Shown: positions 1 through 9,146, counted from the first letter of the stretch. The stretch: DNA of 64,000 nt from Bacteroidaceae bacterium (GCA_017555825.1 JAFZFQ010000037.1:1-64000), one strand, 5' to 3'. Made by a program: numbers and translations. The notes: generated by a model from the sequence alone, not told the origin.

Positions 1-129
1 CTCAAGCAAGTAAATATTGAAAATGCAGCCGAGGCCGACCGCATCTTCTCGATGTTGATGGGTGAGGAAGTTGCTCCTCGTCGCGATTTCATCGAAGAAA
101 ACGCCACTTACGCCAATATCGACGCATAA
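1..129 (+). CDS. gyrB: DNA gyrase subunit B, C-terminal end (partial)
   Basis: The first 42 codons are open in frame 1 and end at TAA (127-129). The peptide contains [20 protein letters not shown] followed by a FIEENA-type segment and NIDA. This is the characteristic C-terminus of GyrB, the ATPase subunit of the type II topoisomerase that introduces negative supercoils. Only the tail of the TOPRIM/C-terminal region is present; the rest lies upstream of the window. A strong hairpin terminator follows 28 bases after the stop. The identification rests on the conserved tail, so GyrB rather than ParE is likely but not proven by this short stretch. Confidence 0.85.
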   Translation, partial: LKQVNIENAAEADRIFSMLMGEEVAPRRDFIEENATYANIDA

Positions 130-156
130 TAGGTACCAATGGTGCTTGATATATAA

Positions 157-192
157 ATAGAGTGCACTCCCACGCGGTGCACTCTATTTTTT
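157..192 (+). terminator. Intrinsic terminator of gyrB
   Basis: A perfect 11-bp stem (157-167 with 177-187, ATAGAGTGCAC and its complement) closes a 9-base loop and runs into six T residues. It sits 28 bases after the gyrB stop. Confidence 0.85.
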
Positions 193-281
193 GCTTACCC
201 CTAAGCTAAAACTTTATCATTTGCTGCGCACTCTTTGGTGCTCATGTAGAGCCGTAAAAGTCTAAAAAGGAAGGCTTTTTC

Positions 282-312
282 TTGGTCTTGCCGAGCTTTT
301 GACGTATTTTTG
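282..312 (+). promoter_or_regulatory. Candidate Bacteroidota promoter for the DUF3667-like gene
   Basis: TATTTTTG (305-312) matches the -7 consensus TAnnTTTG. A TTG at 282-284 lies 20 bases upstream, the usual place for the -33 element. The start codon at 338 would have a leader of about 20 bases. Confidence 0.5.
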
Positions 313-337
313 TAGCTCATAAATACATCACAAAATC

Positions 338-1447
338 ATGTGTAAAGATTCTCAAAACGCAGAAGTAGAAATAACTCCGATTGATAGGCCGAAAAGATGT
401 TGCATGAATTGCGGTACAGAGCTCAACGGCGAGTATTGTCATATGTGTGGGCAACATGATAGTACTTCAAAGCTCAGTATTAAGTCGTTTATTAGCGACT
501 ATCTCGACAATGCCTTTTTGTGGGATTCACAATTTCTCAAGACAATATGGCTGATGATTAGTCGTCCCGGTTTCTTGACAAAAGAGTTCTTGGCGGGTAA
601 ATTTGTATCGCAAGAGAATCCTCTTAAACTGAACATGTTCTTGCTGTTTGTCTTCATTACCCTGTGTATTCTCTTTAAAACTACCGATAAGTTGAGCAAT
701 ACAATGCACGATATAACAGCAGATGACAGGGTAATTTCGGCTATGCATATAAACTCGTTCTTGGACGACGATTCTCATTTGGCTGCGACCCTGAACAGCT
801 CTCGCGATACGGTGTTGTTGCAGGCTCCTTTGTCTTTGGCCGAGACGCACCCCGATTACTTCAAGGTTGTAGAAATAATAGAAGATGCTTCTGGAGCATC
901 AAAGGATAGGTGGGTTGCTATTGTGCCTCACACGTTTATTGATGAAGGCGTTTTTGTGCAGAATTCTGACGACTATTATTGTATAAGCGATGCACCCGAA
1001 AATCTTTTAGACATCTTGCGCCTGATGAATGATGTAGGGGTAAAAATGCTCGAGATTACGATGGAGTATTTGCCTATCATCCTGCTACTTACAGCGCCCT
1101 TGCTGTCATTTTCGCTGCACCTTGTTTGGCGCAAGCAGAAGCTTCCCAATATCAATCACTTAATATTCTCGCTGCATTATACAGCTTTTGTTGTATTGCT
1201 TATCATTTTTATATACTTGCTATATCTTATTTTTTCGCCACCCAATGAGTTGTTAGAACCTCTGTTCACTGTGGCTTCCTGTGTATATCTTACCATCGCT
1301 TTTAGAGAGGTGTATGCAACAACTTCATGGCTCAAGACGATAATTAAGGCTTTTATTACCAGTATGATTTATTTTTCGATACTCGCTTTTATCTTCGTCT
1401 GTATATTTATTGCAGCCTGTTTTGTAATAGCAAATCAAATGGCTTAA
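338..1447 (+). CDS. DUF3667-like zinc-ribbon membrane protein
   Basis: The 369-residue protein starts with a treble-clef/zinc-ribbon pattern, C22-x2-C25 and C34-x2-C37 followed by GQH. This is typical of the DUF3667 family, found mainly in Bacteroidota. A hydrophobic segment follows near residues 98-115. The C-terminal third holds about four more membrane helices (from about 240 to the end), so the zinc ribbon probably faces the cytoplasm. The stretch between them (about 120-240) is polar and may lie outside the membrane. The function of the family is unknown. The gene is monocistronic: its own promoter-like box lies upstream and a hairpin terminator lies downstream. Family assignment is from motif memory; no function is claimed. 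Confidence 0.75.
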   Translation: MCKDSQNAEVEITPIDRPKRCCMNCGTELNGEYCHMCGQHDSTSKLSIKSFISDYLDNAFLWDSQFLKTIWLMISRPGFLTKEFLAGKFVSQENPLKLNMFLLFVFITLCILFKTTDKLSNTMHDITADDRVISAMHINSFLDDDSHLAATLNSSRDTVLLQAPLSLAETHPDYFKVVEIIEDASGASKDRWVAIVPHTFIDEGVFVQNSDDYYCISDAPENLLDILRLMNDVGVKMLEITMEYLPIILLLTAPLLSFSLHLVWRKQKLPNINHLIFSLHYTAFVVLLIIFIYLLYLIFSPPNELLEPLFTVASCVYLTIAFREVYATTSWLKTIIKAFITSMIYFSILAFIFVCIFIAACFVIANQMA

Positions 1448-1471
1448 GATTTTAGTAAAACCCCAAGATAG

Positions 1472-1508
1472 TCCCGAGAAGATCTTCAAGAACTTTTCGG
1501 GATTTTTT
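1472..1508 (+). terminator. Intrinsic terminator after the DUF3667-like gene
   Basis: A 10-bp stem, TCCCGAGAAG (1472-1481) with CTTTTCGGGA (1493-1502) and one G-U pair, is followed by six T residues. Confidence 0.8.
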
Positions 1509-1574
1509 GTCTACTTGCCGAGAAGATAAATATTATTAAATACTAATTACTGCGTGCGATTGCAAAAAAATCGC

Positions 1575-1583
1575 TTACTTTGC
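1575..1583 (+). promoter_or_regulatory. Possible -7 box for rnr-rpoN
   Basis: TTACTTTGC matches the Bacteroidota -7 box at all but one position and lies 43 bases before the rnr start. No TTG is found at the expected -33 distance, so this is a weak call. Confidence 0.35.
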
Positions 1584-1625
1584 ATTTATAGTAGGCCGTG
1601 TGGCCTGTAACCTCATTTATAGACT

Positions 1626-3776
1626 ATGGCAGGAAAACAAAATAAACAGGGCAATCGTATGACCATCAACGATTTGATGCAGCAAATAGTGGCAATATTC
1701 AATGCTACTCCCAATACACAATTCAATTACAAGCAAGTATCGCATGCCCTGGGATTGAGGCTTCCTGCCCAGAAAAAGAAGGTGTATGAGGTGCTCTCAA
1801 CTATGGCTATGCAAGAATTTCTCATAGAGACCTCGCCTGGTCGATTCAAGAAGAAAGACCGTGGCACGCGCGTTGTGGGTACCTTTGAGCGTCGCAATAA
1901 TGGCAAAAACCAAGTAGTAACCGAAGAAGGTGAGGCTATATTCGTAGCCGAGCGCAACTCGATGCATGCCCTCAATGGCGATAAAGTAGAGGTCTATGTG
2001 TTTGCTCGTCGTCGCCATTCAGAGCCTGAAGCCGAGGTAACACAGATTATAGAACGCGCCGACAACCTCTTTGTAGGTGTGCTCAACATTGAGAGACAAT
2101 ATGCCTTCTTGATTACCGATAGCAAGACGCTTGCCAATGATATATTTATACCCAAAAACAAGTTGCGCGGTGGTAAAGATGGCGAGAAGGCTGTTGTGCG
2201 CATTACCGAATGGCCCGAACACTCTAAAAACCCCATTGGCGAGGTAGTGGATGTGTTGGGTGAAGTAGGCGATAACAATACCGAGATGCACGCCATCTTG
2301 GCCGAGTTTGGCTTGCCTTATAAATACCCTGAGGCTGTAGAGAAGGCTGCCGATAAGATTTCGGATGCTATCACGGCCGATGAAATAGCTCGTCGTGAAG
2401 ATTTTCGTAATGTTACAACCTTTACTATCGACCCTCGCGATGCCAAGGACTTTGACGATGCGCTGTCTATACGACGTCTGCCCTCGGGCCTGTGGGAGGT
2501 GGGTGTACACATTGCCGACGTAACCCATTATGTGCAACCCGGTAGTATCATCGATAAGGAGGCCGAGAAACGTGCCACATCGGTATATCTTGTAGATCGC
2601 ACCATACCTATGTTGCCCGAAAGATTGTGCAACTATATATGCTCGCTGCGCCCCGATGAGGATAAGTTGGCCTTCTCGTGTATCTTTGAGATGGACGAAA
2701 ATGCCCATATCAAACATTCGCGCATTGTGCGTACGGTAATACGCTCCGATCGTCGATTTGCATACGAAGATGCCCAAGATATTATCGAGGGAGCCGAGGG
2801 TGACTATAAAGAAGAGATACTCACACTCAACGACTTGGCGCAAAAGATGCGTGCGCGTCGATTTGAAAATGGCTCTATAAGTTTCGATCGCCAGGAGGTG
2901 CGCTTTGAGATTGACGAGAAAGGACACCCCATCAGCGTATACTTCAAGGTGGCTAAGGAGGCTAATATGCTCATCGAAGAGTTTATGCTATTGGCCAACT
3001 GTACTGTTGCCGAGGCAGTAGGAAAGACTGCTGCCGGCAAGAAAGGCAAGAGCTTTGTATACCGTATACACGACCTGCCCGACCCGTCTAAAATCAACGA
3101 CTTGTCGGTGTTCATAGGCCGATTTGGCTATCGAACACGTCTGCACAACAATACCAAGGATCTCTCGAAAAACATCAACCGATTGATGCAGGAGATAAAA
3201 GGTCGCCCCGAAGAGAACTTAATATCGACCATAGCCATACGCTCGATGTCGAAAGCGATATATTCTACCGATAACATAGGCCACTATGGACTCGGATTTG
3301 ACTACTATACACACTTTACATCGCCCATACGCCGTTATCCTGATATGATGGTACATCGTCTCATCGACCGCTACCTCAATGGTGGTCGCAGTGCAGTAGA
3401 GCAGTCGCTTGAGTCGAAGTGCAAGCACTCGTCGGAGATGGAGCAGCTTGCTGCCAATGCCGAGCGTGCCTCTATCAAGTACAAGCAAGTGGAGTTCCTC
3501 AGCGACAAACTTGGCGAGGAGTACGACGGTGTAATATCGGGTGTTACCGAGTGGGGCTTGTATGTAGAGATAGATGAGAATAAGTGCGAGGGTCTTATCC
3601 CCATACGCGACCTTGACGACGACTACTACGAGATAGACGAGAAAAACTATGCCTTGGTAGGACGTCGCACACATCGCACATACCGCCTTGGCGACCCTGT
3701 GCGCATTGTCATTGCCAATGCCAACCTTGAGAAGAAACAGCTCGATTTTGCCCTTGTGCGCACGCTCAAGCGATAA
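1626..3776 (+). CDS. rnr: Ribonuclease R
   Basis: A processive 3'-5' exoribonuclease of the RNB (RNase II) family that degrades structured RNA, including rRNA and mRNA fragments. The 716-residue protein shows the expected order: an N-terminal winged-helix-like region (about 12-75), cold-shock/OB domains (about 80-235), the RNB catalytic domain, and a C-terminal S1 domain (about 630-710, with GVISGVTEWGLYVEI). The catalytic signature DPRDAKDFDDA begins at D269, so the metal-binding aspartates D269, D275, D277 and D278 are all present. The lysine-rich tail seen in E. coli RNase R is missing, which is usual for shorter homologues. rpoN follows after 21 bases and the two are probably co-transcribed. 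Confidence 0.95.
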   Translation: MAGKQNKQGNRMTINDLMQQIVAIFNATPNTQFNYKQVSHALGLRLPAQKKKVYEVLSTMAMQEFLIETSPGRFKKKDRGTRVVGTFERRNNGKNQVVTEEGEAIFVAERNSMHALNGDKVEVYVFARRRHSEPEAEVTQIIERADNLFVGVLNIERQYAFLITDSKTLANDIFIPKNKLRGGKDGEKAVVRITEWPEHSKNPIGEVVDVLGEVGDNNTEMHAILAEFGLPYKYPEAVEKAADKISDAITADEIARREDFRNVTTFTIDPRDAKDFDDALSIRRLPSGLWEVGVHIADVTHYVQPGSIIDKEAEKRATSVYLVDRTIPMLPERLCNYICSLRPDEDKLAFSCIFEMDENAHIKHSRIVRTVIRSDRRFAYEDAQDIIEGAEGDYKEEILTLNDLAQKMRARRFENGSISFDRQEVRFEIDEKGHPISVYFKVAKEANMLIEEFMLLANCTVAEAVGKTAAGKKGKSFVYRIHDLPDPSKINDLSVFIGRFGYRTRLHNNTKDLSKNINRLMQEIKGRPEENLISTIAIRSMSKAIYSTDNIGHYGLGFDYYTHFTSPIRRYPDMMVHRLIDRYLNGGRSAVEQSLESKCKHSSEMEQLAANAERASIKYKQVEFLSDKLGEEYDGVISGVTEWGLYVEIDENKCEGLIPIRDLDDDYYEIDEKNYALVGRRTHRTYRLGDPVRIVIANANLEKKQLDFALVRTLKR

Positions 3777-3797
3777 ACAATATATAGCAATACCCAC

Positions 3798-5264
3798 ATG
3801 TCACAACAGCGACTGCAACAAGAACAGAAACTGCAACAGAAACTCTCTCCGCAGCAAATACAGCTCATGCGACTCTTGGAGTTGAATGAGCCGGAGATGG
3901 AGGAGCGTATCAAGCAAGAGTTGGTAGAAAATCCGGCTCTTGAAGAGGGTATTGATGCCTCACACGACGACAATTATAGCAGTGGTGAGGGCAACTATGA
4001 CGAGGAGGGCTACCCTGTAGAGAGTGCCGAGCAGTTGTCGTTGGGCGATTATTATTCGGAAGATGACATACCCGACTATCGTTTTGGCTCACACAACTAC
4101 TCGCCCGACGACCGCCAGGAGCAGACTCCCATAGGTGCCGGCTCGTCGTTTCATGAGTTCTTGATTGAGCAATTGACGATACGCCAACTCAACGAGACGG
4201 AGCGTCACATTGCCGAGTATATCATTGGTAACATCGATGACAATGGCTACTTGCAGCGCACACTCGATGCTATATCCGACGACCTCATATTTCAGATAGG
4301 CATAGATGTCTCTACCGACGAGATTGCGCGCATATTGTCGGTAATACAAGATTTTGAGCCAGCCGGTGTGGGTGCTACTTCGCTACAAGAGTGCCTGTTG
4401 TTGCAGTTGGAGCGTCGCAGTGGCACTCCCTCCAACATGCTGGCCTATCGCATCATCAATGAGGCTTTTGACGCTTTTACCAAGAAGCATTACGACAAGA
4501 TTATCAAGCAGTTTGACGTGACCGAAGAGGCCTTGCGTGACGCCAATCACGAGATAAACAACCTCAATCCCAAGCCCGGCAGTGCGTGGAGCGACAACGA
4601 TACTCCCTCGGAGCAGATAACTCCCGACTTTGAGGTGTATGAGCAAGATGGCTCGTTGGTTATCAACCATATTTCGGGCAATATACCCTCGCTCATGGTG
4701 AGTAGGCAATATAGAGAGATGTTTGAAGACTATAACGCCAACAAGCAAAATCGTACCCGTGAGCGCCGCGATGCACTGCTCTTTGTCAAGCAAAAGTTGG
4801 ATGCTGCACAGTGGTTTGTCAATGCTGTGCGACAACGCCAGAAGACGCTGTTGGATACCATTACCGCTATTGTAGAGTTGCAACAAGACTTCTTCTTTAC
4901 CGGTATGGAGAGTGACTTGCGCCCGATGGTATTGCGCGACGTGTCGGAAAAAACCGGTTATGACATCTCTACCATATCGCGTGCTACAAGTACGAAATAT
5001 GTGCAGACCTCTTTTGGTATCTATCCTCTCAAGCACTTCTTCTCGGAGGGTGTGCAAAATACCGACGGCGACGAAGTCTCTACTCGCGAGATAAAACATA
5101 TACTGCAACAATGTGTCGATAGTGAGGACAAAGCGGCTCCCTTGTCCGACGACCGCTTGTGCGAACTCTTGCATCAAAAAGGCTATCCTATAGCCCGTCG
5201 CACGGTAGCCAAGTATCGCGAGCAGTTGGGTATTCCGGTGGCACGTTTGCGCCGGGAGATATAG
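3798..5264 (+). CDS. rpoN: RNA polymerase sigma-54 factor
   Basis: The alternative sigma factor that recognises -24/-12 promoters and needs AAA+ activators to open DNA. At 488 residues it has the full family layout. A glutamine-rich activator-interaction region I at the N-terminus contains LSPQQIQLMRLLELNEPEM. An acidic linker follows (about 55-105), then the core-binding domain, a helix-turn-helix region, and a C-terminal RpoN box (ARRTVAKYRE) that reads the -24 element. The gene follows rnr by 21 bases. No enhancer-binding activator gene lies in the window, so its regulon cannot be guessed from here. Confidence 0.95.
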   Translation: MSQQRLQQEQKLQQKLSPQQIQLMRLLELNEPEMEERIKQELVENPALEEGIDASHDDNYSSGEGNYDEEGYPVESAEQLSLGDYYSEDDIPDYRFGSHNYSPDDRQEQTPIGAGSSFHEFLIEQLTIRQLNETERHIAEYIIGNIDDNGYLQRTLDAISDDLIFQIGIDVSTDEIARILSVIQDFEPAGVGATSLQECLLLQLERRSGTPSNMLAYRIINEAFDAFTKKHYDKIIKQFDVTEEALRDANHEINNLNPKPGSAWSDNDTPSEQITPDFEVYEQDGSLVINHISGNIPSLMVSRQYREMFEDYNANKQNRTRERRDALLFVKQKLDAAQWFVNAVRQRQKTLLDTITAIVELQQDFFFTGMESDLRPMVLRDVSEKTGYDISTISRATSTKYVQTSFGIYPLKHFFSEGVQNTDGDEVSTREIKHILQQCVDSEDKAAPLSDDRLCELLHQKGYPIARRTVAKYREQLGIPVARLRREI

Positions 5265-5279
5265 TCAAGAAGCAATCCC

Positions 5280-5300
5280 TGCGAAAAATCGCACTTTTTT
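5280..5300 (+). terminator. Short hairpin terminator after rpoN
   Basis: TGCGA (5280-5284) pairs with TCGCA (5289-5293) around an AAAA loop, then C and six T residues. The stem is only 5 bp, so it is a weak terminator. Confidence 0.45.
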
Positions 5301-5323
5301 ATAAAATTTTTCAATAAAATATG

Positions 5324-5331
5324 TACATTTG
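5324..5331 (+). promoter_or_regulatory. -7 box for the PAP2-like / purE unit
   Basis: TACATTTG matches TAnnTTTG exactly. Transcription would start near 5338, giving a leader of about 85 bases before the start codon at 5422. No clear TTG was found at -33. Confidence 0.45.
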
Positions 5332-5421
5332 CATATTGTGGCTTGTTATGTATTACAAGGTCGCATATAGACTGCTGTAACATAATATTTTGTAAAACAT
5401 AATTTTAATACACATAAAGAT

Positions 5422-6057
5422 ATGAAACTCTTTGCACGCATTTGCTCGACTATATTCCACCCCCTTATCATGGCTACGCTGGGTATTTTTCTGTCGTTGT
5501 ACTACTCATACATGAGAATGTTGGGCACAGAGTATATTATCAATGTGTCGTTGATGGTTATATTGATCACCATCTTTATACCCTCGTTGGGTATTTTGTT
5601 GCTCTATAAAACCAAGTACATCAAGAGTATAGGTCTTGTTAATCGCACCGAGCGCACGTTGCCCTATCTGCTCTTTTTTGTATGTTATATAGTGGCTACA
5701 ATCTTCCTGTGGTATGCCAACTTGCGTGGCATGCAGTTTGGTTTCTTTGTAGGAGGACTTCTGGCTATTGTACTCGACTTGATTGTCAATCGTTGGTGGA
5801 AGATAAGTGTACACATGACGGCTATAGGCTGCCTCACAGGCCTCATATTTGTAATGAGCTACATGCAATATATCATGTATACCGAGTATATTCCCTATCT
5901 GCAAGTAGCAGCCATTATTGCCTCGGGAGCCTTGGGTTCGTCGCGCATCATATTGCGTCGTCACACCATCGGTCAGGTATGTTGCGGATTTATCAACGGC
6001 TTTTTCTGGGTCTTTGTCTCATGCCTGTTGGCCACTACAATGCAATATATACAATAA
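5422..6057 (+). CDS. PAP2-like integral membrane protein
   Basis: A 211-residue protein made almost entirely of membrane helices (about six). The segment KISVHMTAIGCL followed later by SSRIILRRHTIGQV resembles the conserved His and SR-x5-H-x3-Q motifs of PAP2-type lipid phosphatases. The usual first motif K-x6-RP is not obvious, so catalytic activity is uncertain. It sits 18 bases before purE. If active it would remove phosphate from a lipid pyrophosphate at the inner membrane; that is inference from family membership only. Confidence 0.6.
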   Translation: MKLFARICSTIFHPLIMATLGIFLSLYYSYMRMLGTEYIINVSLMVILITIFIPSLGILLLYKTKYIKSIGLVNRTERTLPYLLFFVCYIVATIFLWYANLRGMQFGFFVGGLLAIVLDLIVNRWWKISVHMTAIGCLTGLIFVMSYMQYIMYTEYIPYLQVAAIIASGALGSSRIILRRHTIGQVCCGFINGFFWVFVSCLLATTMQYIQ

Positions 6058-6075
6058 ACATAACACAATATACAC

Positions 6076-6582
6076 ATGCAACCTATTGTTAGTATTATTA
6101 TGGGCAGTACCTCCGATATGCCCATTATGGAAAAAGCTGCACAGCTTCTCAACGACTTCCAAATACCGTTTGAAATAAATGCCCTCTCGGCACACCGTAC
6201 ACCGGCGCAAGTCGAAGAGTTTGCCCGCAATGCCCACAAGCGTGGCGTGAAGGTGATCATAGCCGCAGCCGGTATGGCAGCCCACCTGCCCGGTGTTATT
6301 GCCGCCATGACACCCCTGCCTGTGATTGGTGTACCCATCAAGTCGACTCTTGAGGGTATGGATGCCCTCTTGGCTATTGTGCAAATGCCTCCCGGTATTC
6401 CCGTTGCCACTGTAGGTATCAATGCCGGTCTCAATGCCGCTATCTTGGCTACACAGATACTTGCCCTTGGCGACGAAAATATTGCTCGTAAAGTGAGTGA
6501 ATATAAGGAAAACCTCGCCGGAAAGATTACCAAGGCCAACGAGGAATTGGCTCAAATCAAGTACGAATACAAGACAAACTAA
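6076..6582 (+). CDS. purE: N5-carboxyaminoimidazole ribonucleotide mutase (PurE)
   Basis: Converts N5-CAIR to 4-carboxy-AIR in de novo purine synthesis, in the cytosol. The 168-residue length and class I PurE motifs are clear: GSTSD (10-14) for phosphate binding, SAHRTP with the catalytic H40, and AGMAAHLPGV. The protein is complete and ordinary. No purK is adjacent in this window, so the partner enzyme must be encoded elsewhere. The start at 6076 lies 18 bases after the PAP2-like gene, and no Shine-Dalgarno sequence is present, as usual in this phylum. Confidence 0.95.
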   Translation: MQPIVSIIMGSTSDMPIMEKAAQLLNDFQIPFEINALSAHRTPAQVEEFARNAHKRGVKVIIAAAGMAAHLPGVIAAMTPLPVIGVPIKSTLEGMDALLAIVQMPPGIPVATVGINAGLNAAILATQILALGDENIARKVSEYKENLAGKITKANEELAQIKYEYKTN

Positions 6583-6611
6583 ATAGTAGAGTTGTTATAA
6601 AAGCATAGACA

Positions 6612-6657
6612 ATTGGTCCGATTGGTGGGGCACTGCCTGCCGATTGGACTCATTGGT
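6612..6657. repeat. Short direct repeat rich in ATTGG between purE and ispG
   Basis: Two 15-base units (6612-6626 and 6643-6657) share 12 of 15 positions. Each begins and ends with ATTGG. They lie 31 bases apart just upstream of ispG. They could be a paired binding site or chance. Confidence 0.4.
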
Positions 6658-6684
6658 ATATAAAGAAAAATAAAACTTATAGCC

Positions 6685-8496
6685 ATGTACAATTATCGTC
6701 GTCGCAAAACCATAGAGGTACACATCGGTAATACTCCGTTGGGTGGTGACAATCCTATACGCATACAATCCATGACCAATACCTCTACCCTTGACACGCC
6801 TGCAAGTGTAGAGCAATGTGTGGCCATCGTAGAGGCCGGTGCGCATTATGTGCGACTCACAGCGCAAGGTATTCGTGAGGCCGAAAACTTGGCCAATATA
6901 CGTCGAGAATTGCGTGAGAGAGGCTACACAACACCTCTTGTTGCCGACATACACTTCAATCCTCATGCTGCCGATGTGGCTGCCGAGAATGTCGAGAAGG
7001 TGCGCATCAATCCTGGTAACTTTGTCGACCGTATCAAGACCTTCCAGCAGTATAACTACACCGATGAGGAGTATGCTGCCGAGTTGCAACGCATACGTGA
7101 GCGTTTCACGCCCTTTATCAATATATGCAAGGAGCATCACACTGCCATACGCATAGGTGTCAACCATGGCTCGCTCTCCGATCGCATTATGAGTCGCTAT
7201 GGCGATACTCCGCAGGGTATGGTGGAGTCGTGCTTGGAGTTTTTGCGCGTGTGTCGCGATGAAGATTTCAGCGATGTGGTTATCTCTATCAAGGCTTCCA
7301 ATACGGTGGTGATGGTAGAGACTGTGCGTCGACTCGTTGAGGCAATGGATGCCGAGGATATGCACTTCCCCCTACACTTGGGTGTGACCGAGGCCGGCGA
7401 TAGCGAAGATGGTCGCATCAAATCGGCTGTTGGTATAGGTACGCTCTTGGCACAAGGTATAGGCGATACTATTCGTGTGTCGCTCAGCGAAGATCCGCAA
7501 AATGAGGTTCCCGTGGCATATAAGTTGGTCGACTATATCACCGCTCGTGAGGGGCATGCTCCTATCGAAGGTTGTCGTCTTGCCGACTATTCGCCCGTTG
7601 TGCCTCAGCCACGCAATACACATGCTTGTGGTGTGGTAGGCAATGGCCAGTTGCCTGTAGTGATAGGCTCGGCTTGTGGCAAGCTCACCCCCGACTTTGT
7701 ATATGCAGGCACTCAAATGCCGCACGAAGCCCCCGCACAGCGCACCATTGTCGACGCTGAGGTATATGTGGCGATGGACAATGTGTATCCGCTTTTTAAA
7801 GCCTCTCAAATCGATGATATGTCTCAAGTGGATGCTGCTATCAAGTTTGTACAGATAGCCTGCTCTGAGGCCAATACTGCCCTTTTGGAACGTGTTGCTA
7901 ACATGAAAGAGGCCGTGATAATACTCACCTCGCAACATGCCAATCCTGTGGGCGACTGCCAGGCTGTTGTCGACCGCATGAAGATGGCGGGAGTGACTAC
8001 GCCTGTTATATTCCGTGCAACCTATTGCGAGAATTGTGCCGAAGACTTGCAAGTGAAGTCGGGTGCCGATCTCGGTGCGCTTATGCTCGACCATTATGGC
8101 GAGGGTCTCTGGTTGGAGAATTTGGGTGCTGTTGCCGCGGGCGATTGTACCGACTATGCCTTTGGTATATTGCAAGCAGCGCGCTTGCGCACCAGTAAGA
8201 CCGAGTATATATCGTGCCCGAGTTGTGGTCGCACGCTGTTCAACTTACAACAAACCATAGCTCGTGTCAAGGCTGCCACTTCGCACCTCAAAGAGTTGAA
8301 GATTGGTATCATGGGTTGTATTGTCAATGGACCGGGTGAGATGGCCGATGCCGACTATGGATATGTGGGCTGTGGCCCTCGTCGCATAGCCTTGTATAAG
8401 GGAAAGACTTGCATTGAGCGCAATATACCCGAGGAAGAGGCTGTTGAACACCTCATAAACCTCATTAAAGAGAATGGCGATTGGCGCGAAGCCTGA
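6685..8496 (+). CDS. ispG: 4-hydroxy-3-methylbut-2-en-1-yl diphosphate synthase (long-form IspG/GcpE)
   Basis: Catalyses the reduction of MEcPP to HMBPP, the penultimate step of the MEP isoprenoid pathway, using a [4Fe-4S] cluster. The 603-residue length is the long form found in Bacteroidota, chlamydiae and plastids. It has an N-terminal TIM barrel (about 1-270), an extra insert domain in the middle, and the C-terminal cluster-binding domain. The cluster ligands are C511 and C514 (CPSCGRT) and C545 (MGCIVNGPGE), with the conserved glutamate just after. The gene has its own strong terminator. Together with the polyprenyl synthase in this window it supplies isoprenoids, and so probably quinones and the undecaprenyl carrier. 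Confidence 0.95.
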   Translation: MYNYRRRKTIEVHIGNTPLGGDNPIRIQSMTNTSTLDTPASVEQCVAIVEAGAHYVRLTAQGIREAENLANIRRELRERGYTTPLVADIHFNPHAADVAAENVEKVRINPGNFVDRIKTFQQYNYTDEEYAAELQRIRERFTPFINICKEHHTAIRIGVNHGSLSDRIMSRYGDTPQGMVESCLEFLRVCRDEDFSDVVISIKASNTVVMVETVRRLVEAMDAEDMHFPLHLGVTEAGDSEDGRIKSAVGIGTLLAQGIGDTIRVSLSEDPQNEVPVAYKLVDYITAREGHAPIEGCRLADYSPVVPQPRNTHACGVVGNGQLPVVIGSACGKLTPDFVYAGTQMPHEAPAQRTIVDAEVYVAMDNVYPLFKASQIDDMSQVDAAIKFVQIACSEANTALLERVANMKEAVIILTSQHANPVGDCQAVVDRMKMAGVTTPVIFRATYCENCAEDLQVKSGADLGALMLDHYGEGLWLENLGAVAAGDCTDYAFGILQAARLRTSKTEYISCPSCGRTLFNLQQTIARVKAATSHLKELKIGIMGCIVNGPGEMADADYGYVGCGPRRIALYKGKTCIERNIPEEEAVEHLINLIKENGDWREA

Positions 8497-8515
8497 TGTA
8501 ACGATATGTATATAT

Positions 8516-8557
8516 AACAAAAAGCAGCTCTCACGATGGTGGAAGCTGCTTTTTGTT
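8516..8557 (+). terminator. Strong terminator between converging ispG and Lrp genes
   Basis: A perfect 14-bp stem (8516-8529 with 8544-8557) encloses a 14-base loop. The A-rich left arm and T-rich right arm mean it can work in both directions, which fits the converging genes. Confidence 0.85.
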
Positions 8558-8577
8558 TCTTATAGGTAAGAGGGAAA

Positions 8578-9075
8578 TTAGTTCTCGGCTTTTTTCTTGC
8601 GACCGCGTGCTTTCACTTTGTGTACAACGGGCACTTTGCGCTCCATGCTTTGTTCGAGCGAAATGAGCGTGTCGGTAGAGATTACGCCGGGGATGTTTTG
8701 GATGCGGTCGTTGAGCAATTCCATGAGGTGCTCGTTGTTATAGGCATACAACTTGCACAATACGGTGAACGGGCCTGTGGTAAAGTGACACTCAACAATT
8801 TCTTGGATTTTTTCCAATTCGGGAAGAACCTCACGATACATATTTGCTCGTTCGAGTCGCACACCAATGTAGGTGCAAGTGTGGTAGCCAAGCACTTTGG
8901 GATCTACATGATAGCCCGATCCGGTGATAACGTTCAGGTCGATCATGCGTTGAATGCGTTGGTGAACGGCTGCACGCGATACGCCACATACTGTAGCAAC
9001 ATCTTTCGACGGGATGCGTGCGTTGTGCATAATAACCTCCAGAATTCGGCGGTCCAAATCATCAATTTTTTCCAT
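8578..9075 (-). CDS. Lrp/AsnC-family transcriptional regulator
   Basis: A 165-residue regulator with the classic two-domain form. The N-terminal winged helix-turn-helix (about 4-60) includes DDLDRRILEVIMHNARIPSK and the recognition helix SRAAVHQRIQRM. The C-terminal part is the ligand-binding RAM domain (about 68-150). Such proteins form octamers and usually sense amino acids. The C-terminus carries an extra basic tail (KARGRKKKAEN) that could add non-specific DNA contact. It is transcribed alone, converging on ispG. The target genes and the effector cannot be told from the sequence. Confidence 0.9.
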   Translation of the reverse strand: MEKIDDLDRRILEVIMHNARIPSKDVATVCGVSRAAVHQRIQRMIDLNVITGSGYHVDPKVLGYHTCTYIGVRLERANMYREVLPELEKIQEIVECHFTTGPFTVLCKLYAYNNEHLMELLNDRIQNIPGVISTDTLISLEQSMERKVPVVHKVKARGRKKKAEN

Positions 9076-9138
9076 AATAATACCGTTTTTATTTTTGTTT
9101 TTTACTAAATATCACATTTTTGTGTTGCAATGATTTAG

Positions 9139-9146
9139 CAAAACTA
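9139..9146 (-). promoter_or_regulatory. -7 box for the Lrp-family gene
   Basis: Read on the minus strand this is TAGTTTTG, an exact TAnnTTTG match, about 64 bases upstream of the start codon. No TTG is found at -33. Confidence 0.4.

Noticed and set aside
2019-2927. 302-codon open frame antisense to rnr
   Set aside because: Shadow of the RNase R gene, which is certain from its catalytic motif.
7372-8175. 267-codon open frame antisense to ispG, and a similar one at 6595-7365
   Set aside because: Both lie inside the IspG coding region and have no recognisable features.
9112-9127. CACA-TTTT-TGTG dyad upstream of the Lrp-family gene as an autoregulatory operator
   Set aside because: It is very short and the region is extremely AT-rich, so chance is likely.
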